The position numbers and the translations under genes were made by a program. From Candidatus Marinamargulisbacteria bacterium (GTDB lineage Bacteria > Margulisbacteria > Marinamargulisbacteria > UBA817), in contig JALQXX010000032.1 of NCBI GenBank assembly GCA_023262965.1, positions 1 to 16,098 on the forward strand: a DNA stretch of 16,098 nt. The letters are read 5' to 3'. Below the pieces are notes generated by a model that was not told the DNA's origin, ran no database searches, and was given only the letters and a program-made list of their open reading frames with translations. This document shows, piece after piece, positions 7,629 to 14,894 of this stretch. Numbering within the stretch: position 1 is the stretch's first letter; each line of letters opens with the position of its first letter.

Positions 7629-9726
7629 AGAACGATAACAACAAGTCATCGTAGGTGGGAAAGGGCCAGTGATCCGCCGCAACAACCGTTTCCGCCATAT
7701 CCACGTCATCCCGAAGCGACTGCAGTAACTGCGCCCCCTTCGTCGCCATATCCTGGGCACGTTCAAATTTGTCGTCTATGGCATCACAAGATTTTATAAA
7801 ATTTAGTAAATACGTTATTTTCGTCTGAATTTTTGAATACAATTCGTCGCAAAGCCGGGCATCGTTTTGAACACTAATCGCATTAAACGACATCGCGCGC
7901 CCTGCGGTAAACGCATTGCCCAAGTCGGTCATGTGCTTCATAATCGCAGGCATAACGTGACGACGGACCATATCAATCGCCACCCGATACTCCACCACCT
8001 TGGTGTTTATATACGCATCCAATTTAATATCCGCACGAGACTCTACCTCACGACGGGTTAATACCTCTAACGATTCATGCAGCTCAATACAGGCCTCATT
8101 GCGACTGTATTCATAAGCTTGAGGGGTCGTGTCCACCATAAACAATTGCCGCTTTTTGGCCTCGGCATGCCAGTCTGTTGAATAGTTATTGCCTTCAAAT
8201 CGGATGGCCTTGGTCTCTTTTAACACCTCTTTTAACACCATTAGCGCGTTCTTTTTGACATCCCCTTTTTTTTGGCTCAATCGTTGAATCAATTGATCGT
8301 ATCCGTAGGCACATAACATGTTCATGACTTTGGCGGCATCTGCACCATTGGCCGAAGCCCCTAGCGCCCGCAACTCAAATTTGTTGCCGGTAAAGGCAAT
8401 GGGCGAGGTGCGATTGCGATCCGAAATATCTTTCATAACTTTGGGCAACCCCTCAATACCATGATTAATCGTACTTAAGGTTTTGTCGGTAAAGCGCTTG
8501 GCATGTTCAATCGAATCCAAAATATCGGTTAAATAATCCCCCATATAAATCGACAAAATGGCCGGCGGGGCTTCATGCGACCCCATGCGATGCTCATTAC
8601 CCGCATCCGATATTGCCGCACGCAACAAGCCCGAAAATCGGTGAACACCCAACAAAATGGCCCCCAATGTCATTAAAAACGCAATGTTTTTCAACGGCGA
8701 TCGCGAAGGCTCCAAATAATTGGTGCCCGTATTGTCCCCAATCGACCAGTTCATGTGTTTGCCCGATCCATTCAATCCGGCAAAGGGTTTTTCGTGATGC
8801 AAAATTAAAAAATCGTGCTCTTCTGCAATACGACGCATAACATCCATCATCTGTAAGTTATGATCAATCGCCAAACTGATGTCTTCATACAAGGGCGCCA
8901 ATTCAAATTGATTGGGCGCCACTTCGTTATGTTTGGTTTTTGCCGGAATACCGTATCGGTACAATTCCGCATCCAACGCCGTCATGAACGCACTCACCCG
9001 AGGACGAATGGACCCAAAATAATGGTCCTCCATTAACTGTCCTTTGACCGGGGGCGCACCAAATAAGGTCCGGCCACAAATCATGAGGTCCGGTCGGTGC
9101 ATGGCCATATCCAGGGGCACCAAAAAGTACTCTTGCTCCATGCCCGAATACACGTTAATGCGCTTGGCATACCGATTTCCCAACAGCTTTTGCAGGGCAA
9201 TCGCGCGATTGTTCAGGGCCTTGAGGGACCGATGCAAGGGGGTTTTCATGTCCAACGCCTCACCCGTCCACGACAAGTATATAGAGGGAATGATTAAACT
9301 GCAGCTGCTTCCCTCATCCCGAAGGAACATCGGGGATGTGGGATCCCAGGCCGTATACCCCCGCGCCTCAAATGTGGATCGAATGCCGCCCGATGGAAAC
9401 GACGACGCGTCTGGCTCCGACTGAATTAATTGCGCGGTTGAAAATTTTTCGATAACCTCACCCTGGTCATTGTAATGTATGAAGGCATCATGCTTTTCGG
9501 CGGTACCATTTCGTTGGGGCTGAAACCAGTGCGTAAAATGCGTCGCACCATTTTCAATGGCCCACTCTTTAACCGCCCGAGCAATATCAACGGCCACCGA
9601 TTCATCCAAACTCGCACCATAATGCACCGAATCTTGATACTTTTTAAAGGTGTCGGGCGATAATCGCTCTTTCATTTGATGATGATTAAAGACCAATTCG
9701 CCATAGTGATTTGTTATTTTTCCCAT
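7627..9726 (-). CDS. glnN: Glutamine synthetase type III
   Basis: Makes glutamine from glutamate, ammonia and ATP. The size (699 residues) and motifs mark the large hexamer-stacked type III enzyme rather than the about 450-residue type I. Residues: MEQEYF (196-201) with metal-binding glutamates, KHNEVAPNQFE (265-275), NGSGKHMNWS (319-328), then NEHRMGSHEAPPAI and a helical C-terminal region peculiar to type III. An in-frame ATG at 9759 exists, but I prefer 9726. AAAGGAG sits five bases before it, and the promoter -10 ends only two bases before the upstream ATG, so that ATG probably lies at or before the transcript start. The gene stands alone, with its own promoter after birA and a terminator on its stop codon. 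No nitrogen-control operator is evident in the short leader. Confidence 0.95.
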   Translation of the reverse strand: MGKITNHYGELVFNHHQMKERLSPDTFKKYQDSVHYGASLDESVAVDIARAVKEWAIENGATHFTHWFQPQRNGTAEKHDAFIHYNDQGEVIEKFSTAQLIQSEPDASSFPSGGIRSTFEARGYTAWDPTSPMFLRDEGSSCSLIIPSIYLSWTGEALDMKTPLHRSLKALNNRAIALQKLLGNRYAKRINVYSGMEQEYFLVPLDMAMHRPDLMICGRTLFGAPPVKGQLMEDHYFGSIRPRVSAFMTALDAELYRYGIPAKTKHNEVAPNQFELAPLYEDISLAIDHNLQMMDVMRRIAEEHDFLILHHEKPFAGLNGSGKHMNWSIGDNTGTNYLEPSRSPLKNIAFLMTLGAILLGVHRFSGLLRAAISDAGNEHRMGSHEAPPAILSIYMGDYLTDILDSIEHAKRFTDKTLSTINHGIEGLPKVMKDISDRNRTSPIAFTGNKFELRALGASANGADAAKVMNMLCAYGYDQLIQRLSQKKGDVKKNALMVLKEVLKETKAIRFEGNNYSTDWHAEAKKRQLFMVDTTPQAYEYSRNEACIELHESLEVLTRREVESRADIKLDAYINTKVVEYRVAIDMVRRHVMPAIMKHMTDLGNAFTAGRAMSFNAISVQNDARLCDELYSKIQTKITYLLNFIKSCDAIDDKFERAQDMATKGAQLLQSLRDDVDMAETVVAADHWPFPTYDDLLLSF

Positions 9727-9731
9727 TTTAG

Positions 9732-9738
9732 CTCCTTT
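9732..9738 (-). promoter_or_regulatory. Shine-Dalgarno for glnN (AAAGGAG), decides the start
   Basis: On the minus strand AAAGGAG is followed by CTAAA and the ATG at 9726. It favours this start over the in-frame ATG 33 bases upstream. Confidence 0.75.
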
Positions 9739-9761
9739 TGGGGTTATAGCCCCACTCATTT

Positions 9762-9790
9762 ATAATATAATGAAGAAAATGAATAGGCAA
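9762..9790 (-). promoter_or_regulatory. glnN promoter
   Basis: On the minus strand TTGCCT (9785-9790) and TATTAT (9762-9767) are separated by 17 bases. Transcription would start near 9755, giving a leader of about 28 bases that carries the Shine-Dalgarno. It sits in the 42-base gap after birA. Confidence 0.6.
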
Positions 9791-9801
9791 GATATTTGTA
9801 T

Positions 9802-10584
9802 TTACCGATTTATGGGGCGAATTGTGTGGCCATTGACCACTGTAATGGACCGATTTTGGGAGTCCGTTAAAATAAGGTGCCCCCGATTCGTAATGCCCGT
9901 CAAAATACCCTGTGTGGGGTCTGCGGCGGGGTCACTATGTGCACATACCGATACCCACGCGCCCCGATAGGCCGCTTGCGATGCCCATTCGCTGGGATCC
10001 AGTCGCCCATGGGTCACATCCATGATGTGGGATTCCACTTCTTGGATCAATGCGACGGCAACCGCGTATCGATCGCGCGCCTGCCCCCATTCATTGCGTA
10101 AACTGGTGCGATCGGTTTGAGACGGCATGTGATTCACATTGAGCCCGACCCCCACCACCAATACATCGGACGATGGTATGGATTCGGCCAAAATACCCCC
10201 GCATTTTCGATTATTCGCCATAATATCATTGGGCCATTTGACCTGAACCCGTGTGGTCTCGGGCGCATGAGCGGCCCACACCCGCGCAGCAATCATCCCC
10301 ATAATCACCGGAATTGCCGACCAGGCCGATCGATCGCAGCGGGGGTGTATCACCATCGATAATAAGACATCGGTGCCCCAGGACGACTCCCATTGATTGG
10401 CCCGCCGACCCCGACCCGCGGATTGATACTGGGCCATAACCACCCCAGGCTTGCATACCCGACCCGACTGAATGGCACGCCGCGCCCAGGCATTGGTGGA
10501 ATCAACGGTATCCAGCTCGATTAACCAATGAAATACCGCCGATTGGTGTGTGTACGGACCTATCGTAAGCGAGTGATTAGGCAC
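9802..10584 (-). CDS. birA: Biotin--[acetyl-CoA-carboxylase] ligase, catalytic domain only
   Basis: Activates biotin with ATP and attaches it to the biotin carrier protein of acetyl-CoA carboxylase. TVDSTN (26-31), the biotinyl-AMP loop GRGRR (57-61, followed by A where glycine is usual), KWPNDI (116-121) and KCGGIL (K127, the biotin-contacting lysine position) are in the expected order, followed by a C-terminal SH3-like domain. There is no N-terminal DNA-binding domain, so it should not act as a repressor. The frame opens at 10815, but everything before 10584 overlaps ruvX and shows no homology. The GTG at 10584 overlaps the ruvX stop by eight bases and gives 260 residues, normal for this form. 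No Shine-Dalgarno is visible. Confidence 0.92.
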   Translation of the reverse strand: MPNHSLTIGPYTHQSAVFHWLIELDTVDSTNAWARRAIQSGRVCKPGVVMAQYQSAGRGRRANQWESSWGTDVLLSMVIHPRCDRSAWSAIPVIMGMIAARVWAAHAPETTRVQVKWPNDIMANNRKCGGILAESIPSSDVLVVGVGLNVNHMPSQTDRTSLRNEWGQARDRYAVAVALIQEVESHIMDVTHGRLDPSEWASQAAYRGAWVSVCAHSDPAADPTQGILTGITNRGHLILTDSQNRSITVVNGHTIRPINR

Positions 10585-10984
10585 GATCCAACACACCCTG
10601 CAATAAAAACATTGCCGCTTGTGTGTCAATGTGTTGACGCTGATGCTTGGCCGATATCCCCGCCGCCCGCAGTTGCCGAGTGGCCGCAACGGTTGAAAAA
10701 CGCTCGTCCACCCATTCAATAGGAACCCCGGCCCTGTGCTGCAATGCGTCGGCAAAGGCCCGAATGCGTTCGGCCATCGCCGAATCATTGCCCTGTCGGT
10801 CTTTGGGCAATCCAATAATGCATTTTTTGACGGATCGCTCCTGAATAATCTGGCAAATCGCTGCTAGTGCCGTGTCTGAATTGGGAACCACCCCCACCGG
10901 CTGCGCCGTTATACCCAAGGGATCCGAAATGGCCAACCCAATGCGAACCGTCCCGTAATCAATCCCTAGCCAACGATCATGCAT
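10577..10984 (-). CDS. ruvX: RuvX/YqgF Holliday-junction resolvase-like / rRNA-processing nuclease
   Basis: RNase H-fold nuclease family; in E. coli YqgF is linked to 16S rRNA 5'-end maturation, and relatives resolve Holliday junctions. GIDYGTVRIGLAISD carries the first acidic residue (D9), IIGLPKD the second motif, VDERFSTVAA the glutamate, and HIDTQAAMFLLQ the C-terminal aspartate. At 135 residues it has the usual length. It starts within the end of alaS (eight-base overlap) and its stop overlaps birA. alaS-ruvX adjacency is common in Firmicutes. No Shine-Dalgarno, so translation probably depends on that of alaS. Confidence 0.94.
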   Translation of the reverse strand: MHDRWLGIDYGTVRIGLAISDPLGITAQPVGVVPNSDTALAAICQIIQERSVKKCIIGLPKDRQGNDSAMAERIRAFADALQHRAGVPIEWVDERFSTVAATRQLRAAGISAKHQRQHIDTQAAMFLLQGVLDRA

Positions 10985-13448
10985 ACCGTGTGCGAAGCCA
11001 GGCCACCGCTTGCTCTATGCATTGGCTGTCCAACCCCCCCGCCTGCGCCATTGCCGGCCGACCGCCCCCTTTTCCACCCATAATGTGCGTGATTTCTTGA
11101 ATAATGGTTGCCGCGGACACCTGTTTTTGTAAGGGATTGGCTACACGTGCAATCGCGTAACACCGCTCCGATTCCGTGGCGATAACAACCACCACACTAT
11201 CTCCCAAAGCGTCCATCAGTCGATCGGTAAGCTGACGCACAACCGACATCGCCCGATTGGGAATACCCGCCACCACTAGGCTGCCATTGCCCACTGCCAA
11301 CGGTTGCGCACAAGGCAATATATCGGTGACCAATTGCGCCGCTTCGGCGTCATGATGACGATTGAGATCCCGCTCTATGGTTTTTGCCAATTCGGTCAAT
11401 GCGGTCATCGCCGCCGCAATTTGATCCGCATCCGCCGTGTCTGGCAATGGCTCTGGCATATCCACAGTCGCCTTGGATGATACCACGCGCTCACGGAGTG
11501 TCTCATACCGCTTTTGATACGCCTGCCACGCCTGATCCCGCACCTGCTGCAATTGGTTCGCCACACGATCGTTCCCCACAAGGGCCTCAATGCGACGAAC
11601 GCCCGCAGCAACAGCGGACTCACCCAGCAATTTACATACCTCTAAATCCCCGGTTTTGTGCACGTGATTGCCCCCACATAATTCCAGCGATACAGCGTCA
11701 ATGGTAACGACGCGCACACGCTCCCCATATTTCTCCCCAAACATCGCCAACACCCCACGCTTTTTGGCCGCTGCTAACGATTCCTCCGAAATGGTCACCG
11801 CATAATCCGATTGTATCCACGCATTCACATGATCGGCCACGGCCGTCATTTGCGCATCCGAAAGCGATTGGTGATGGGTAAAATCAAAGCGAAGGCGATT
11901 GACATCCACCAAAGAACCCGCTTGCTGAACCGACTCCCCCAACACCCGACGCAAGGCCGCATGCACCAAATGCGTGGCGGTGTGATGCTGAGCAATGCCA
12001 AACCGCTGCGCATCATTAGCCGGAATTCGCGCTTCACCCCCTCCGGGAGCATCCACATACACCCCCGCATGCACCGGCTTCACCACCGATGAATCGGCAA
12101 TAATGGTATCATCGGTACCCGTTTTCACCGTTTCGGATCGGGCATCACGCGATCGATTGCGCTGCGCATCCAAAGCTCGATGAAATCCCGCTTCATCCAC
12201 GGTTAACCCCTGCTCGGTCGCCATTACTTGTGTTAGGTCAAACGGAAATCCATAGGTGTCATACAGTTTGAAGGCCGTTTCGCCATCAATACCGGATTGG
12301 TTGGCCGCTTTTGCGGTTGCCACTACCGACGAAAAAAGCGTCAAACCGGTGGATACGGTTCGCAAAAACTGCTTTTCCTCGGCCTGAATTAAATCCCGAA
12401 TAACGGATTCCCGCGCCCCAATATTGGGGTAATACCCGCCCAAACTGTCATTCACAATCGGCACCAACTGATGCAAAAATGGGCGATTAACACCCACCAT
12501 GGACGCAAATCGCAGCGCACGCCGAATCAACCGCCGCAACACATACCCACGCCCCTCATTTGAAGGCAGAACATTATCGGAAATCGCCCAGGTCACCGTT
12601 CGCATATGATCCGCAATAACCCGATGCGGAATACCCGCTTTTCCGGAATCATAGGGAACCTTTAAAATGGACTCGGCCGCTTGAATCAAGGCCTGAAAAC
12701 AATCCGTATCGTAATTGGAGCTCACCCCTTGCAATTGGGCCGTTAGCCGCTCCAACCCCGCCCCTGTGTCCACATGCTGCATCGCCAAGGGCATTAGGCC
12801 CCCATCATCTTGCCGATTGTATTGAATAAACACCAAATTCCACAGTTCCATGTACCGATTGGATAACCCACCCGTGTGCGGGTTCCTGTGGATATCGCGG
12901 CCCCCATTAGGGTCCAAATCCAAATGAATTTCACTGCAAGGACCACAGGGCCCGGTTGCCCCCATGTCCCAAAAATTATCGGCATCGGGGCATCGCACAA
13001 TCCGATCCGGATGAATATCGGTTGCCGCGGCCCATAGCGCAGCGGCCTCGTCATCCTCCTGATGCACCGTTACAACCAATTGCTGTTTGGGCAAACCATA
13101 CCCCTGGGTTAGCAGTTCCCATGCCCACTGAATCGCCTCTTTTTTGTAGTAATCCCCAAACGACCAATTTCCCAACATCTCAAACGCCGTGTGATGATAG
13201 GTGTCAAGCCCCACATCATCCAAATCATTGTGCTTGCCCGATACCCGTATGCAGGGCTGCGTATTCACCACCCGTGGGTACGGCGACTGCTGCGTTCCCA
13301 AAAAATAGGGCTTAAACGGATTCATTCCCGCATTGGTAAACAGTAATGTGGGATCGTTTTCCGGAACAACCGGCGCTGACGGCACCGGCTGATGACCCTT
13401 GGATTTAAAAAAATCAATAAATAATTGGCGAACCTGAATCGACTTCAT
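10977..13448 (-). CDS. alaS: Alanyl-tRNA synthetase
   Basis: Class II synthetase charging tRNA-Ala, with an editing domain that removes mischarged Ser and Gly. The N terminus (VRQLFIDFFKSKGHQPVPSAPVVP; first strand SxxVxPxxDPTLLFTNAGMxxFK) is the catalytic core. Editing/zinc ligands are H489 and H493 in HTATH, and C591 and H595 in CGGNH (family usually CGGTH). The C-terminal DHHA1 domain ends with GGKGGGRPAMAQAGG. At 823 residues it is about 50 shorter than E. coli AlaS, but complete. Its ATG overlaps the preceding stop by one base (TGATG), and no Shine-Dalgarno is visible. It sits in a ytxH-ytxG-alaS-ruvX-birA run. No T-box leader is present before the run; the region 13945-14055 is too short for one. 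Confidence 0.97.
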   Translation of the reverse strand: MKSIQVRQLFIDFFKSKGHQPVPSAPVVPENDPTLLFTNAGMNPFKPYFLGTQQSPYPRVVNTQPCIRVSGKHNDLDDVGLDTYHHTAFEMLGNWSFGDYYKKEAIQWAWELLTQGYGLPKQQLVVTVHQEDDEAAALWAAATDIHPDRIVRCPDADNFWDMGATGPCGPCSEIHLDLDPNGGRDIHRNPHTGGLSNRYMELWNLVFIQYNRQDDGGLMPLAMQHVDTGAGLERLTAQLQGVSSNYDTDCFQALIQAAESILKVPYDSGKAGIPHRVIADHMRTVTWAISDNVLPSNEGRGYVLRRLIRRALRFASMVGVNRPFLHQLVPIVNDSLGGYYPNIGARESVIRDLIQAEEKQFLRTVSTGLTLFSSVVATAKAANQSGIDGETAFKLYDTYGFPFDLTQVMATEQGLTVDEAGFHRALDAQRNRSRDARSETVKTGTDDTIIADSSVVKPVHAGVYVDAPGGGEARIPANDAQRFGIAQHHTATHLVHAALRRVLGESVQQAGSLVDVNRLRFDFTHHQSLSDAQMTAVADHVNAWIQSDYAVTISEESLAAAKKRGVLAMFGEKYGERVRVVTIDAVSLELCGGNHVHKTGDLEVCKLLGESAVAAGVRRIEALVGNDRVANQLQQVRDQAWQAYQKRYETLRERVVSSKATVDMPEPLPDTADADQIAAAMTALTELAKTIERDLNRHHDAEAAQLVTDILPCAQPLAVGNGSLVVAGIPNRAMSVVRQLTDRLMDALGDSVVVVIATESERCYAIARVANPLQKQVSAATIIQEITHIMGGKGGGRPAMAQAGGLDSQCIEQAVAWLRTRYA

Positions 13449-13657
13449 CAGGATGATTTGCGTGACGACTTATTGGAAAAGCAGCCTCTAAACAATCGAC
13501 CCCACGAGGATACATCGGTTACCCAATCCACCCGATCCATAATGCGTTTAATTGAACACATGAGGCGTATGAGTTGAACCCCTAGTATAATACATATTAT
13601 TAAAACAACACATCCCAAAAAGGGAAGCAAATACCCAATGCCTTCCGCGATAGTCAT
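13448..13657 (-). CDS. Small single-span membrane protein, YtxG/DUF948-like
   Basis: A 69-residue protein with one membrane helix (about residues 7-30, rich in I, L, V) followed by a basic and amphipathic segment (SIKRIMDRVDWVTDV) and a Ser/Lys-rich tail. The size, topology and position just after a YtxH-like gene fit the DUF948/YtxG type of Bacillus, where ytxG and ytxH are adjacent; sequence similarity alone would not be enough. It overlaps ytxH by four bases (ATGA) and alaS by one, so expression of all three is likely coupled. Exact function unknown. Confidence 0.7.
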   Translation of the reverse strand: MTIAEGIGYLLPFLGCVVLIICIILGVQLIRLMCSIKRIMDRVDWVTDVSSWGRLFRGCFSNKSSRKSS

Positions 13658-13944
13658 TTTTTAGCCGACCCCATTGGTTTTTCGTCAAACGCATTCACAC
13701 GCTGGTTTTCTTTAATAATATCCCCCAACCGGTCAAATCCCGATTCAATGGACTGCTTGGTTCGTTCAATTAAATCCTCGGTTGATTCACGTGTGGTTTC
13801 AAAAAAACCACTGCTATCGTCCCGCCAATCCTGTAATTTTTGTTTAACAAACCGGCGTGATGCGGGGGACATCATCAACGTTGATAAGCCACCTATCATA
13901 ACTCCCACAACCAATCCTTCTAAAAATGATCCTCGTCTTGACAA
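13654..13944 (-). CDS. YtxH-like envelope protein
   Basis: A glycine-rich membrane helix at residues 8-25 (GLVVGVMIGGLSTLMM) followed by SPASRRFVKQKLQDW matches the YtxH pattern of a GxxxGxxxG helix and a (A/S)P-x-S-(G)-x-x-x-R-x-x-(V/L) motif. A helical, charged, probably coiled region follows (about 45-80). YtxH proteins are linked to general stress in Bacillus; the mechanism is unknown. The start is a TTG, chosen because AAGTAGGTG lies four bases before it, the strongest Shine-Dalgarno in the window. It is the first gene of the minus-strand run into alaS. The stop overlaps the next start as ATGA. Confidence 0.78.
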   Translation of the reverse strand: MSRRGSFLEGLVVGVMIGGLSTLMMSPASRRFVKQKLQDWRDDSSGFFETTRESTEDLIERTKQSIESGFDRLGDIIKENQRVNAFDEKPMGSAKK

Positions 13945-13948
13945 AAAA

Positions 13949-13957
13949 CACCTACTT
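13949..13957 (-). promoter_or_regulatory. Strong Shine-Dalgarno for the YtxH-like gene, at a TTG start
   Basis: On the minus strand AAGTAGGTG, near-perfect to the consensus AAGGAGGTG, is followed by four T and the TTG at 13944. It sets the start and shows that the organism's ribosomes do use Shine-Dalgarno pairing. Confidence 0.7.
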
Positions 13958-13961
13958 TCAA

Positions 13962-13967
13962 TTTATA
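13962..13967 (-). promoter_or_regulatory. Possible -10 for the ytxH-alaS run
   Basis: On the minus strand TATAAA lies four bases upstream of the Shine-Dalgarno, so the leader would be short. No convincing -35 is seen 16-18 bases further up; weak call. Confidence 0.3.
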
Positions 13968-14020
13968 CAATAAGTGTACCAAATACGGGGCGTTTTTTCT
14001 AGATCTAAAACCGCAATTGG

Positions 14021-14049
14021 GTGACTTTTATGGGCAATCTCGTTATACT
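14021..14049 (+). promoter_or_regulatory. Promoter of the leader ORF-xth-nth unit
   Basis: GTGACT (14021-14026, four of six to TTGACA) and TATACT (14044-14049) are exactly 17 bases apart. An ATG follows six bases after the -10, so the transcript probably begins at or next to that ATG. Confidence 0.6.
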
Positions 14050-14055
14050 AAAAGA

Positions 14056-14118
14056 ATGACACACGTAGCATCCGCATTTCCCCCCCACGGCTCCCCAATA
14101 GCCCCCATTATCGTATGA
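14056..14118 (+). CDS. 20-residue leader ORF overlapping the xth start
   Basis: Starts six bases after the TATACT -10 and ends in TGA that overlaps the xth ATG (ATGA at 14115-14118). The peptide is proline-rich and contains a run of seven C in its DNA (14080-14086). It is in a different frame from xth. xth has no Shine-Dalgarno, so a ribosome loading on the leaderless ATG and restarting at ATGA would explain how xth is translated. It may also be chance, as such a short ORF has no independent support; peptide function is not suggested. Confidence 0.45.
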   Translation: MTHVASAFPPHGSPIAPIIV

Positions 14119-14894
14119 GTACAACACTCATATCGTGGAATGTGAATGGCATTCGAGCCTGTTTTAAAAAAGGGTTTCTAACATTTTTACGTGATGAATC
14201 CCCCGACATTATATTCTTACAAGAGACAAAGGCCTTAGAGTCCGATTTGCCCGATGAATTGCGCGAACCCTTTGGGTATAAATCCGCCTGGCATTCCGCC
14301 CAACGAAAGGGGTATTCGGGTGTGGCGCTACTCACGCGGTTATCGCCCGATAATGTGATTCATGGGTTTGGTATCCCCGAATTTGATGATGAAGGCCGGG
14401 TAATTCAAGCCCAATTTGGATCGATTTATTACATTGGCGTGTATTTTCCCAATGGCCAACAGGGGGATGATCGTTTGGATTATAAGTTGCGATTTTATAA
14501 GGCCTTGTTTGATTATTGCGATACGTTGGTGGCAGCAGGGAATCGTGTGGTCATATGCGGGGATTACAATACCGCTCACACGCCCATGGATTTGGCACGA
14601 CCCAAGGAAAATGAGACCACATCGGGGTTTTTGCCCATCGAACGGGAGTGGGTATCGGAGATTATTCGTCGCAATTATGTGGATGTGTTTCGGCACCAAC
14701 ATCCCACTACGGAGGCCTATACCTGGTGGTCCTACCGATCGGCCGCTCGGGCCAAAAATATTGGCTGGCGCATTGATTACATTATGGCCTCTGCCGATGT
14801 CTTACCTGCCGTTAGTCGCTCCTTTATTTTGGGGAATGTAATGGGGTCCGATCACTGTCCCGTTGGTATGGTCTTGGATTATGACCACAGCTAA
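14115..14894 (+). CDS. xth: Exodeoxyribonuclease III / AP endonuclease (ExoA type)
   Basis: Cuts DNA 5' to abasic sites and has 3' repair phosphodiesterase or exonuclease activity in base excision repair. The endonuclease/exonuclease/phosphatase fold motifs are in order: ISWNVNGIRA (N9), FLQETK (E37), GVYFPNG, CGDYNTAH, WRIDYI, and SDHCP near the end. At 259 residues it is the usual size for the compact Xth/ExoA group. The ATG at 14115 puts the first strand at residue 5, as in homologues. No Shine-Dalgarno; its start overlaps the stop of a 20-codon ORF. It overlaps nth by 14 bases, so the next enzyme of the same pathway is co-expressed. Confidence 0.95.
   Translation: MSTTLISWNVNGIRACFKKGFLTFLRDESPDIIFLQETKALESDLPDELREPFGYKSAWHSAQRKGYSGVALLTRLSPDNVIHGFGIPEFDDEGRVIQAQFGSIYYIGVYFPNGQQGDDRLDYKLRFYKALFDYCDTLVAAGNRVVICGDYNTAHTPMDLARPKENETTSGFLPIEREWVSEIIRRNYVDVFRHQHPTTEAYTWWSYRSAARAKNIGWRIDYIMASADVLPAVSRSFILGNVMGSDHCPVGMVLDYDHS

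Noticed and set aside
8697-8704. GCGATCGC, the cyanobacterial HIP1 octamer
   Set aside because: I noticed only this one copy; HIP1-rich cyanobacteria would show many in 16 kb.
10585-10815. Longer birA frame starting at 10815
   Set aside because: The extra 77 residues lie wholly antiparallel in frame to ruvX coding sequence on the same strand and show no DNA-binding domain; the GTG at 10584 fits the family length.
13945-14055. Possible tRNA, riboswitch or T-box before alaS
   Set aside because: The gap is only 111 bases, shared by two divergent promoters, and shows no cloverleaf, T-box core or anticodon-like stem.
14340-14702. 120-residue minus-strand frame opposite xth
   Set aside because: Antisense shadow of a strongly supported gene, with no motif or start signal.
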